Source of the DNA: Gemmatimonas phototrophica
GTDB taxonomy: Bacteria; Gemmatimonadota; Gemmatimonadetes; Longimicrobiales; Gaopeijiaceae
Reading direction: 5' to 3'
Assembly (NCBI GenBank): GCA_945876015.1
Contig: CAMCNM010000061.1
Span: forward strand, 1-9,286
Length of the DNA stretch: 9,286 nt
Below are positions 1-6,950 of this stretch, piece after piece (the stretch's first letter is position 1; the number at the start of each line of letters is the position of its first letter). The notes under the pieces were generated by a model, which was not told the DNA's origin, made no database searches, and saw nothing but the letters and a program-made list of their open reading frames with translations. A program made the position numbers and the translations under genes.

Positions 1-1086
1 CATCAGCATCCACTTCGTGTAGGGCATGTACCGCTCGGCACCGGGGATGCGGCCCATCCCGACCCAGAGGTAGTAGTTGCCCGCCAGGAAGAGCACACCG
101 ATGAGGAAGGCCTGGATGATCCAGAGCCAGCTCATGAAGCCGCCCATCATCGTGATGCCCATCTGCTGATTGAACTCGTAGATCTCGCGGCCCAGGTAGT
201 AGCCCGCGAACGGCAGGATGATGAGCGCGCCGATCGCGATCGAGTTGCCGACGTAGCCCATCCAGTCGTAGTGCGCGCGCTCCTCGTCGGTCGTGGCGGT
301 GAGGAAGCGGTACGCGGCGTAGGCGCCCGCGATCGCGCCTCCGAACACCACGTTCGCGATCATGCGATGGATGTTGATCGGCATCCATGTCGCGTTGGCG
401 AACGCACTCCAGAACTTGACCATCGTGGGTGCCGTGTCGGGCGTGACCTCGGCCCCTGGGCTCATCATGAACGTCAGCCAGGAGTTGGCAATGAACATGA
501 CGGCCGTGCCGAACACGTTGAGCAGGATGCCGAGCGTCCAGTGGCCGATCTTTGCTTTTCCGTCGTGCCAGCGCTCCCAGCCATAGTAGTACAGGTAGAG
601 CGTGAACGACTCGAAGAAGAACAGGCCGACGTACGCCCACATCGAGGGCGCGAACACCTCGGCGAGATAGCTCCAGACCCCCGGATACAGCGTGATCAGG
701 CCGAAGGCGAGGATCGCTCCCCAGATCGCGGTCGCGGAGTAGGAGACGAGCAGCAGCCGCGTGAACTCCTTCGCGAGCTTGTCGTACTTCTGCTCCCCGC
801 CGAAGATGCCGATCGCCTCGGCGACCACCGCGAACATCGGCACGCCGAGCACGAACGCGGCGAAGAACAGGTGGACCTGCGCGGCCACCCAGATCGCCAC
901 GCGCGCCCCCCCGGGGCCCGGGAAGTCGCCGTAGCTGCGGGCCGAATAGGTGGAACCCGCGGCAGCGGCGGCCGTGTCGGCCACCTGCGCGAGCAGCCCG
1001 CTCGGGATGAGCGCCACCAGGGCGAGCGCGCCCATGACGAGGCCCGCCACCCGCGCCCAAGACACGCGTCCCTGCGTCTCGTTCAC
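1..1086 (-). CDS. Cytochrome bd-like oxidase subunit I (CydA-like), 3' end outside window
   Basis: The first 362 residues are present and the reading frame is still open at base 1. Family role: a membrane-bound heme subunit that reduces oxygen. I see an N-terminal hydrophobic segment (about 14-34) absent from classical CydA, then several membrane helices. His72 in AAQVHLFF aligns with the b595 ligand His19 of E. coli CydA. Glu159 in FFFES aligns with Glu107, and His240 in NIHRMIAN with the b558 ligand His186. The position matching E. coli Glu99 is Ala151 by hand alignment. The segment after helix 5 (about 292-312) is short, so the long quinol-binding Q-loop appears to be missing. The GTG start at 1086 overlaps the upstream stop as GTGA, with a purine-rich AGGGAGGGGAGG just before it. 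It is the third gene of the operon starting at 4572. The bd-like family is secure; the true electron donor and heme content are unknown. Confidence 0.85.
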   Translation of the reverse strand, partial: MNETQGRVSWARVAGLVMGALALVALIPSGLLAQVADTAAAAAGSTYSARSYGDFPGPGGARVAIWVAAQVHLFFAAFVLGVPMFAVVAEAIGIFGGEQKYDKLAKEFTRLLLVSYSATAIWGAILAFGLITLYPGVWSYLAEVFAPSMWAYVGLFFFESFTLYLYYYGWERWHDGKAKIGHWTLGILLNVFGTAVMFIANSWLTFMMSPGAEVTPDTAPTMVKFWSAFANATWMPINIHRMIANVVFGGAIAGAYAAYRFLTATTDEERAHYDWMGYVGNSIAIGALIILPFAGYYLGREIYEFNQQMGITMMGGFMSWLWIIQAFLIGVLFLAGNYYLWVGMGRIPGAERYMPYTKWMLM

Positions 1087-2471
1087 GCCTCCCCTCCCTT
1101 CAGGAAGAACGGCAGCTTCTTGGAGAAGTCCACGGGCATCGCCCGGCGGACCTCTGCCAACGATTCCAGATCGATGCGGGTATGGCCGCGCTCGCGCGCG
1201 AACTTCTCGACCCGCTGCATGACCACGGCGCGGACGAAGCTCGGAATCGCCTGCATGCGCGCCTCGGCTTCCGGGCTCCACTCCATGCCGGGTGCGGCCT
1301 CGCTCCCGTACGTCACGGTCGCGCGGCGCTCGATGAGGGGCGCCGTGCCCGTGGGCTCGTACGCGCACGACTCGTCGGCGCCCATCAGGTCGCCGCCCTC
1401 GGCGAACGCCCGCGCGCGGCAGCCGCCGCACACGCCGCGGTACTCGCAGCGCCCGCACTTCCCGCCCAGCACTCCAGTACGGATTGACGCAAAGACGGGC
1501 GAGCCGTCCCAGATGTCGCCGAACGACGTCGTGGTCAGGTCACCCGCGACGGTGGGCGTGTACGGGCAGGGCGTCACCTTTCCTTCCGGGGTGATGCGGC
1601 AGTACTGCGTGCCGCACGGGCAGCGCGTCTCGTAGTTCAGCAGCGGAGAATCGAGGTCGCCGTCCGTGGCGCCAGCCAAGACATGGCGCATGATCTGCGG
1701 CTGACACTTGGAGCGCACCATCATGCGGCCGCGGTAGCTCCGCTCGAGCGCGACCAGGTCACGCAGCACCGCTTCGTTCTCCTCGGGCTCCATGCCGCGC
1801 ATCTGCTCGCCGCGCCCGGTCGGCACGAGGAAGTAGACGTTGAACGCGACGGCCCCGCGCTCGGCCGCCCACTCAGCCAGCGCCGGAAGCTCGGCGCGAT
1901 TCCCGCGCGTCACGGTGGTCTGCACGATGAAGTCGAGGCGGTTCTGCCCCAGCCGCTCGATCGCGTCGAGCGTCTGCTGGAGCGAGCCTTCCCCGTGACG
2001 AAACCGGTCGTGGTACTGAGCGGAGAGCGAGTCGATGCTGACCGCCACGCCCTTCACGCCCGCGTTCTTGAGCGACCGGATGCGATCCTCGGTGAGGCGC
2101 GTGCCGTTGGTCCCCACGACCACGGTCGCACCCGACTTGCTGCCGCGCTCGGCCAGTGTTTCGAGGTCGTCGCGCAGCAGCGGCTCACCGCCCGACAGGA
2201 TCAGCAGCGGGGAGGAGTTCACCGCGAGCAGCTCGTCGAGGATCCTGCCGCAGGTCGCGGTGTCGAGCTCGCCCGCGGCCGCGTGCCAGGAACCTGCCGA
2301 GATGTAGCAGTGCGCGCACGCCAGGTTGCAGCGCTTGGTGAGATTCCAGGCGACGACGTGGGGCAGATGCGTGCGCGCGCCCGTGAGGACGCCCGCGGCG
2401 GAGAACGGAACGGTCCGCTCAAGGAGGCCGTTCGGCGCCTCCTGGGTCGGGAGGGGGACCCGGAACGCCAT
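1083..2471 (-). CDS. Radical SAM/SPASM protein (NirJ/AhbD-like) with C-terminal PCP_red domain
   Basis: This 462-residue protein has the radical SAM cluster motif CNLACAHC (Cys48, Cys52, Cys55), the SAM-binding GGEP at 94-97, and a TIM-barrel-like middle. A cysteine-rich SPASM region spans about 284-369 (Cys284, 286, 291, 302, 339, 342, 348, 351, 369), including CGRCEYRGVCGGCRARA. That block resembles the heme-pathway enzymes NirJ (heme d1) and AhbC/AhbD more than MoaA. Residues 396-446 (MEWSPEAEARMQAIPSFV, then VEKFARERG) match the PCP_red domain found at the C terminus of BchB/ChlB. The ATG at 2471 lies 4 bases after the stop of the universal-stress gene, and the stop overlaps the GTG of the oxidase gene, so the three are probably one transcript. 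The substrate is unknown. Modification of a tetrapyrrole for the neighbouring oxidase is a reasonable guess; peptide modification or work as an Fe-S reductase remain possible. Confidence 0.88.
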   Translation of the reverse strand: MAFRVPLPTQEAPNGLLERTVPFSAAGVLTGARTHLPHVVAWNLTKRCNLACAHCYISAGSWHAAAGELDTATCGRILDELLAVNSSPLLILSGGEPLLRDDLETLAERGSKSGATVVVGTNGTRLTEDRIRSLKNAGVKGVAVSIDSLSAQYHDRFRHGEGSLQQTLDAIERLGQNRLDFIVQTTVTRGNRAELPALAEWAAERGAVAFNVYFLVPTGRGEQMRGMEPEENEAVLRDLVALERSYRGRMMVRSKCQPQIMRHVLAGATDGDLDSPLLNYETRCPCGTQYCRITPEGKVTPCPYTPTVAGDLTTTSFGDIWDGSPVFASIRTGVLGGKCGRCEYRGVCGGCRARAFAEGGDLMGADESCAYEPTGTAPLIERRATVTYGSEAAPGMEWSPEAEARMQAIPSFVRAVVMQRVEKFARERGHTRIDLESLAEVRRAMPVDFSKKLPFFLKGGEA

Positions 2472-2475
2472 CAGA

Positions 2476-4572
2476 TCAGTCGCCCGCTCCTGCTGGCTCT
2501 GCTTCTCTCGCCATGAACTGCTCCACCGCGGCCTTGGCCTGCTCGGGCGTCACCATCTTGAAGTCCACCGGACACTGATCGGCCTTTTCGGCCACGTCGC
2601 GAATCGGGCAGCGCGTCACGCCGGAGGCCTTGGCCTCCTCGATGAAGCGGCGCATCTCGGGGCTGAGCCCGTCCACGCCCTCGGCCGCTGCCTGGATCTG
2701 CTTGGTCTGCAGCTCGCGGAACATCACGAGCATCGTGTCCATGTCGAACTCGTCCGCCTCGATCATGGCCTGCTTGTTCTCGTCCATCACCATGGTCGTG
2801 ACGCGCCACATACCGTGCTCGCGGGCGAAGCGCTCGACGGTATTGCGGGCGAGGGGACGGGCGATGAGCGGGACCGCGCGGAGGCGATCGAACGCCTCGG
2901 TGGTCCAGACGACCGGATCCTTCTCGTTGCGCGGGCGCGTGGTCACGTGGGCTGTGAACGGGCACTTGGCCGTGACCATGGCTTCGGCCGGAACCGCGTC
3001 GGCGTCGGAGCCCTCGACCACGGTCCGCTTCATCGCCTCGTCGGCCTTCACCTCGGCGAGCGCGAGCTCCTCGGCCGTGCCGATGCCCATGATCAGCTGC
3101 ATGTGCGTCGGGAGCAGCTTCCTGATCGCCTCGTCGAGCCGGGCGCCCGTGACCATCGGGAGGCCGTCGGCGCTGATCGGCGGAACCGACGCTGCGCGAC
3201 CCTCGGGGTCGCGCGGACGGTGCTCGGCGCCGTTGCCGTTTTCAGTGTAGGTGCCGTTCGCGCCGGGCCCGTAGTTGTCGAGCGTGAATTCCTCGACCGC
3301 CTTGCGCGCGATGCCGAGCGCGAAGGGCGGCACGCGGAGGATGCGCACCTCGGCGTCGGGCGCCCACTCGAGCCCCTTCTCGCCGTCCTCCTCGATCCAT
3401 GGGATCTCGTCGGGACGGACGTCGTGCGTGCCCACGAGGAGAACGTTGGTCGAAGCGAGCCGCACCAGGTTTTCGACCTGCGAGCCGAGGTCGGTGCCGT
3501 CCACGCGATGTCCGCCGTGGCGCGCCGCGATCAGCATGGAGGGCTTGATCTCCTCCATCCACTGCAGGATGCACTGGAAGGGCTTGCCGACCAGGATCTG
3601 CGTCTCGAGCTCGACCTCGGGGAAGGCCTCGGCCATCACCTTGGCGCGCTTGAGGTTGGCCTGGCAGAGCTTGAGCAGGCCCTTGTCGATGATGTTGTTG
3701 TGGAGCTCTTCCTGCTCCTCGAACTTGAAGACCTTCGAGGCCTGCACCGACAGCACGTCCTTGATGTTGCCGAACACCACGTGGTGGTACTCGACGTCGA
3801 ACGCGCTGCAGACGTACAGCTTGGCGCCATACTCCATGGCCATCTCGAGCGCGAGGCGGAGCGCCTTGTACGCGTAGGACGAGCCGTCCACGCACACCAT
3901 CCAGCGGCCGCCCTCGAGCGGCTGGTCGTTGCGCACGATCAGCGTGTCCTTCTCGACCTTCCGGATCACGCGCGATGTGACGCCGCCGAGCTGGCTGTAG
4001 GGCTGCTTGCCGATGCCGTGGCCGCCCATGACGAGCAGGTCGTAGAGGCGGCCGCTCGAGCCGGAGAGCTTCTCGTCCTGCGTCTCGTCCTCGCCGACGA
4101 TGCGCCCGTCCGCGCCGAGGCGGACATCGCTGCGCACGTTCTCACCGCCATCGTACTTGTGGGCGATGTTGGGATCGAAGCCGATCAGGCTGGGCAGACG
4201 GCCCGCGCCGCCGTTGGCCTCGCGCACGATCTCCTCGTAGTTGATCCCCTCGAGAAGCTGGCGGGTCAGCGGAACGCCCGCGGACTGACAGCGCTTTTCG
4301 GTCTGGTCGAGGAAGGAGTCCGAGATGAGCTGGAGGCCCTTCTCGATCAGCTTGTCGTGGACCTTACGCTGACGCTTGATCTCGGCGGGGGTCTGGAACT
4401 GGGCCGGGAGACCGGTCTCCAGCTGGCGGAAGCGGACGTCGTGGAGGCGGGCGGCATAGACGTGGTTGCCGGTGATGCGCCCGGAAGTGCGCCGGCACAG
4501 CTCGATGGCCCGATCGATGGACCAGTTGGACGGATCGGAGTTGTCGACGGGGACCAGAACTTCTCGGTACAT
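2476..4572 (-). CDS. Tandem universal-stress-domain protein with two PCP_red-like segments
   Basis: This 698-residue soluble protein has two Usp folds (about 1-217 and 222-385), each opening with a strand ending in Asp (VLVPVD, MVCVDGSS). Usp proteins bind ATP through G-x2-G-x9-G-S/T. The first fold has G183, G186, G196 but Gly197 in place of Ser/Thr; the second has Ala350, G353, G363, S364. Both are close to intact. After this come two segments resembling PCP_red: 401-434 (LEWAPDAEVRILRVPPF) and 554-600 (VVWTTEAFDRLRAVPLIAR, then VERFAREHG). Isolated cysteines occur in CPFTAH (537), CPIRD (655) and CPVDF (667). The linker 436-470 is Gly/Asn/Pro-rich and probably flexible. The ATG at 4572 is preceded by GAGGAAG at 4576-4582. 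First gene of the operon with the radical SAM and oxidase genes. Sensing of redox or nucleotide state for that system is inferred; no enzymatic motif is visible. Confidence 0.85.
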   Translation of the reverse strand: MYREVLVPVDNSDPSNWSIDRAIELCRRTSGRITGNHVYAARLHDVRFRQLETGLPAQFQTPAEIKRQRKVHDKLIEKGLQLISDSFLDQTEKRCQSAGVPLTRQLLEGINYEEIVREANGGAGRLPSLIGFDPNIAHKYDGGENVRSDVRLGADGRIVGEDETQDEKLSGSSGRLYDLLVMGGHGIGKQPYSQLGGVTSRVIRKVEKDTLIVRNDQPLEGGRWMVCVDGSSYAYKALRLALEMAMEYGAKLYVCSAFDVEYHHVVFGNIKDVLSVQASKVFKFEEQEELHNNIIDKGLLKLCQANLKRAKVMAEAFPEVELETQILVGKPFQCILQWMEEIKPSMLIAARHGGHRVDGTDLGSQVENLVRLASTNVLLVGTHDVRPDEIPWIEEDGEKGLEWAPDAEVRILRVPPFALGIARKAVEEFTLDNYGPGANGTYTENGNGAEHRPRDPEGRAASVPPISADGLPMVTGARLDEAIRKLLPTHMQLIMGIGTAEELALAEVKADEAMKRTVVEGSDADAVPAEAMVTAKCPFTAHVTTRPRNEKDPVVWTTEAFDRLRAVPLIARPLARNTVERFAREHGMWRVTTMVMDENKQAMIEADEFDMDTMLVMFRELQTKQIQAAAEGVDGLSPEMRRFIEEAKASGVTRCPIRDVAEKADQCPVDFKMVTPEQAKAAVEQFMAREAEPAGAGD

Positions 4573-4575
4573 CGG

Positions 4576-4582
4576 CTTCCTC
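4576..4582 (-). promoter_or_regulatory. Ribosome-binding site of the Usp gene
   Basis: GAGGAAG on the minus strand, three bases from the ATG at 4572. It supports that start, and the reading frame begins directly with a canonical Usp first strand (MYREVLVPVD). Confidence 0.65.
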
Positions 4583-4648
4583 GCTTGGGTTTGCCTGCGC
4601 TGCGCCCAGCCCCCGATCGGACCCTCAGCCTCACGCGCACGCCAACCT

Positions 4649-4667
4649 GGGACCCCCTAAGGGGCCC
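4649..4667 (-). other. GC-rich hairpin in the Usp operon leader
   Basis: On the minus strand CCCC and GGGG flank a three-base TTA loop. The helix can be extended by an outer GGG/CCC across a two-base bulge. No T-run follows, so it is not a standard terminator. It may be a leader structure or simply a product of high GC content. Confidence 0.3.
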
Positions 4668-4784
4668 GGTCTCGTCACTCCGAGCGGTCGGTTTCGTCGC
4701 GCAAATCGAGCAGCTCCGAACACGATCGGCTGGCGCTAAGGCGTCGCCTGGTCGAAACAGGTACGTTCAGCTACAAAGCAGAGG

Positions 4785-4806
4785 CCGGACCCACGGAGGG
4801 GCCCGG
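4785..4806 (-). other. Eight-pair hairpin in the Usp operon leader
   Basis: On the minus strand CCGGGCCC pairs with GGGTCCGG around a six-base CTCCGT loop. The one non-Watson-Crick pair is G-T, which pairs in RNA, whereas the plus-strand version has an A-C mismatch. This favours an RNA element transcribed leftward. No T-run follows. Confidence 0.4.
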
Positions 4807-4815
4807 TAACCGACT

Positions 4816-4844
4816 TTGTGAGATATCCCACAAGAAATTGTGGG
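4816..4844. promoter_or_regulatory. Two overlapping palindromes, probable operator
   Basis: TTGTGAGATATCCCACAA (4816-4833) is an 18-bp palindrome with one mismatched pair. Its right arm is also the left arm of the perfect inverted repeat CCCACAA-GAAA-TTGTGGG (4827-4844), so three half-sites of one motif occur in 29 bp. The TGTGA-N6-CCACA core differs at one base from the Crp/Fnr-family pattern TGTGA-N6-TCACA. The array sits at and just downstream of the predicted start of the Usp operon transcript. It could bind a dimeric regulator or, as RNA, form alternative hairpins. Confidence 0.5.
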
Positions 4845-4847
4845 CCC

Positions 4848-4876
4848 AACATAGGCGGGTGCGGAGGGCTCGGCAA
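4848..4876 (-). promoter_or_regulatory. Candidate sigma-70 promoter of the Usp-radical SAM-oxidase operon
   Basis: On the minus strand TTGCCG (4871-4876) and TATGTT (4848-4853) are separated by exactly 17 bp, each matching its consensus at four of six positions. Transcription would start near 4841, inside the overlapping palindromes. The position just after the ABC-operon terminator is consistent. It is a short-motif call in GC-rich DNA, where chance AT-rich hexamers are fewer but not absent. Confidence 0.4.
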
Positions 4877-4881
4877 CACAT

Positions 4882-4912
4882 GAAAAACCGAACGCTTGGG
4901 TACGGTCTTTTC
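4882..4912 (-). terminator. Probable intrinsic terminator of the ABC exporter operon
   Basis: On the minus strand GAAAA(G)ACCG and CGGTTTTTC can pair across a loop of about 12 bases, with five T at 4883-4887 following the CGG. The hairpin begins at the stop codon of the permease gene. The large loop and modest stem make it a moderate candidate. Confidence 0.45.
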
Positions 4913-5627
4913 AGGCTTCCGGACGGCTCAGGCGAGCCACCAGCCGGGGGGCGGCAAGGGCCGTGGCGGCGGTGAGGGAGAGCGTCGCCCAGAGGCTGAT
5001 CGGCCACGAAATCAGGGTGGGCAGGAGGCCCCCGTTCGCCACGGCCAGGAGGGTCTCGTGGAGCAGCCGGAATGGGATCCAGACCTGGATGGCGGCTCCG
5101 GTCGAGCCCGGCATCGGCGTGCGGAAGGTGCCCGCCCCGTGGAGCAGGAAGAGGGAGACGGTGGCCGAGAACAACGCGGCCTCGGCCACCGAGCGCGCGG
5201 TGGCGGCGACCCAGCAGCCCAGCAGGTTGGCCGCCCCCAGCGAGATCGCCAGGGCCCAGAACATCGCGACCCAGTGGGACGCCCGATGGTCCCCCGCCAA
5301 CAGGATGAGGAGGACCGACGGGGCGAGCTGAAGCAGGTCGAGAAGGGTGGCCGCCGCCGAGCGCCCCAGGACGAGCGACCACGGGGACGCACCCCTGAGC
5401 GCAAGGCGCTCGAGCCACCCGGTCTCCCCGTCCCGCACCCAGGGGATCGCCGAGCCGAACGTCGCGAACATGACGAAGAGGACCGCGTAGATCGCGGCGG
5501 CATGATGGGCGGGCGCGCCCGCGCCCGAGACGACCGACACCAGCACGAGCGGGACGATCACGTTGAAGTAGAACAGCCGTCGGCGGCGCAGGGCCACACG
5601 CCACTCGAGCGCCCAGGCGGCGGTCAC
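4911..5627 (-). CDS. ABC-2-type exporter permease
   Basis: This 238-residue integral membrane protein has about six hydrophobic segments (roughly 21-36, 43-65, 91-112, 117-140, 145-165, 203-228) and a basic N terminus (RVALRRRRLFY), typical of ABC-2/CcmB-like permeases. Between the second and third segments lies a short cytoplasmic helix region (WVRDGETGWLERLALRGASPWSL at 63-85), which resembles the coupling segment of ABC-2 permeases. The GTG at 5627 overlaps the stop of the ATPase gene as GTGA. The frame remains open further upstream to about 5993, but that part runs inside the ATPase gene and is Arg/Pro-rich shadow sequence. It forms one transporter with the upstream ATPase. The substrate cannot be read from sequence. 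A heme-exporter-like (CcmB) role is possible given the neighbourhood, but not shown. Confidence 0.8.
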   Translation of the reverse strand: MTAAWALEWRVALRRRRLFYFNVIVPLVLVSVVSGAGAPAHHAAAIYAVLFVMFATFGSAIPWVRDGETGWLERLALRGASPWSLVLGRSAAATLLDLLQLAPSVLLILLAGDHRASHWVAMFWALAISLGAANLLGCWVAATARSVAEAALFSATVSLFLLHGAGTFRTPMPGSTGAAIQVWIPFRLLHETLLAVANGGLLPTLISWPISLWATLSLTAATALAAPRLVARLSRPEA

Positions 5628-6553
5628 GCGAGCGCCTCGCCGGTCGCGGCCCGGAACACGTCGGACAGGTCCGGCTCGCGGACCGATACCGAGCGCACCC
5701 CCGCTCCCGCGTCTTCCACCGCGCGCAGCAACGCGGGCAGCGCGCCGCCCCCGCGGGGCATCCGGAGCGAGAGCGTCTCGCCCGTCTGACCGGTGAGTCG
5801 CGCGCCGTCGGGAAGCTGGACCGACGAACGCGCCGGCGTGCTCAGCACGACCTCCACGATCGCGTCGGCTCCGAGCTGGTCGAGCAGGGCGGCCGGAGTC
5901 CCACGCGCCACGACGCGGCCGCGGTGCAGCAGAAGGACGCGATGCGCGGCACGCGCGGCGAACGCGACGTCGTTGGTGGCGACCACCGCGCACGCGCCCG
6001 CCGCGGCGCGGGACTCGAGCAGGCTCACGAGGACGTCGAGCCCATCGGGGTCGAGGCCGAGCGTGGGCTCGTCCAGCAGGATGAGCGATGGATCGTGGAC
6101 GAGCGTCTCCGCGAGCAGGAGCCGGCGCCGCATGCCGAACGAGAACGACGAGACCCGCGCGTCCGCTTCCGCGCCCAGGCCCACGTCGGCGAGCAACTCC
6201 CGGCTGCGGTACCGCGCTTCGTCCGGGGGGAGGCCGCTGGCGCGGCCCAGCAGCTCGACGCTCTCCGCCGCGGTGAGCGCGTCGGCGTGGACGGGCACGT
6301 CCCCCGCGAACCCGAGCCGACGACGGGTGCGCGGCGCGCGGTCGGCGGGCGCCCCGAACAGCTCGAGCGCGCCGGTCTGCACGGGCGCGGCCGTCGCGAG
6401 CAGGCGCAGGAGGGTCGTCTTGCCCGATCCGTTGGGACCGAGCACGGCGACCACTTCGCCGGGTCCGGCCTCGAAATCGACGTCCTGCAATGCGACCCGG
6501 CCGCCGGGGTGGATAAAACCAAGCCCCCGGGCCCGTACCTGATCAGGCGTCAC
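5624..6553 (-). CDS. ABC transporter ATP-binding protein (ABC-2 type)
   Basis: This 309-residue ATPase would power the permease encoded next. Walker A is GPNGSGKT (39-46) and Walker B with the catalytic Glu is LILLDEP (157-163, Glu162), followed by the D-loop TLGLDP. The signature is unusual, SFSFGMRRR at 136-144 rather than LSGGQ. The switch His is replaced by Asn194 in VVATND, and no Gln is seen at the usual Q-loop place (GFAGDVP, 81-87). About 90 residues follow the core, ending in EPDLSDVF, the usual C-terminal motif of DrrA-like ABC-2 ATPases. The GTG start at 6553 is 9 bases after the toxin stop, with no clear Shine-Dalgarno sequence. No better start exists before the first strand. Whether it shares a transcript with the toxin-antitoxin pair is uncertain. 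Confidence 0.88.
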   Translation of the reverse strand: MTPDQVRARGLGFIHPGGRVALQDVDFEAGPGEVVAVLGPNGSGKTTLLRLLATAAPVQTGALELFGAPADRAPRTRRRLGFAGDVPVHADALTAAESVELLGRASGLPPDEARYRSRELLADVGLGAEADARVSSFSFGMRRRLLLAETLVHDPSLILLDEPTLGLDPDGLDVLVSLLESRAAAGACAVVATNDVAFAARAAHRVLLLHRGRVVARGTPAALLDQLGADAIVEVVLSTPARSSVQLPDGARLTGQTGETLSLRMPRGGGALPALLRAVEDAGAGVRSVSVREPDLSDVFRAATGEALA

Positions 6554-6562
6554 GGCGACGGC

Positions 6563-6949
6563 TCAAAGGCCATACGACGCGACACCCATCGCAATCGCCG
6601 CGGCCGAAAGGCGCCTGTCGTAGCTGGCCAGGCACGTCGGCACTCCCTGCTCGACGAGAAACGCCATGGTTGCGAGATGAAGCGCGTCGAGGGTGCGGAC
6701 GGGGAAAGGGAACGGATCCGCGGAGCGCCCGACCACCGGCTCGATCAGATCGATGAATGAGACCCGGCGGAAGACGTCGCGGGCCTGATCCCCATGACTC
6801 GCGCCACGGCCGCCCGCATGCAGTCGGCCGAGCGTCTCGTAGATGAGAAGACGGCTGGAGATCAGCTCCTCGTCCCAGAGGCCGGCAGGCGGCGTGGTGT
6901 CTTCGGCGCCCAGGTGCGGGAGCACGACGGACGTATCCAGGTAGACCAG
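6563..6949 (-). CDS. vapC: PIN-domain toxin (VapC-like ribonuclease), probable CTG start
   Basis: PIN-domain toxins are Mg-dependent endoribonucleases held inactive by a partner antitoxin. With a CTG start at 6949 the protein has 128 residues, normal for VapC. It carries all four acidic active-site residues: Asp5 (VYLDTSVV), Glu38 (IYETLG), Asp88 (TLDALHLA) and Asp111 (ASYDRRL). No ATG, GTG or TTG lies in frame between the upstream stop (TGA, about 6973) and Asp5. The first conventional start, GTG at 6925, would delete Asp5 and the first strand. GGGAG at 6957-6961 lies seven bases before the CTG, which is one base past the antitoxin stop TAA. Toxin of the pair with the antitoxin at 6951-7247. 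Confidence 0.8.
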   Translation of the reverse strand: MVYLDTSVVLPHLGAEDTTPPAGLWDEELISSRLLIYETLGRLHAGGRGASHGDQARDVFRRVSFIDLIEPVVGRSADPFPFPVRTLDALHLATMAFLVEQGVPTCLASYDRRLSAAAIAMGVASYGL

Positions 6950-6950
6950 C

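Larger units (their letters stand above)
4573..4910 (-). other. 338-bp intergenic regulatory region and long 5' leader
   Basis: No convincing gene lies here. Reading right to left it holds a probable terminator of the ABC operon (4882-4912), a candidate promoter (4848-4876), two overlapping palindromes (4816-4844), a GC-rich hairpin (4785-4806), a second hairpin (4649-4667) and the ribosome-binding site of the universal-stress gene (4576-4582). If the promoter call is right, the leader is about 270 nt, long for a bacterial mRNA. Confidence 0.6.

Noticed and set aside
271..1635. Plus-strand frame of 454 codons
   Set aside because: Antisense to the oxidase and radical SAM genes, Arg/His/Pro-rich composition, no family motif.
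1083..2471. Radical SAM protein as MoaA or a peptide-maturation enzyme such as PqqE
   Set aside because: The CGRCEYRxVCGGCRARA block and PCP_red tail fit the NirJ/AhbC/AhbD side better, and no precursor peptide gene or molybdopterin genes are nearby. Not fully excluded.
1683..2516. Other plus-strand frames (also 4896-5789, 5924-6760, 7277-7780)
   Set aside because: All mirror minus-strand genes with clear domains and show shadow composition.
2326..4809. Very long plus-strand open frame (827 codons)
   Set aside because: It lies antisense to the Usp and radical SAM genes, is rich in His/Arg/Leu/Asp with low complexity, and has no recognisable domain. High GC content makes long antisense frames common.
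5628..5993. Upstream extension of the permease frame
   Set aside because: It lies within the ATPase gene and is Arg/Pro-rich; the GTG at 5627 gives a normal permease N terminus.
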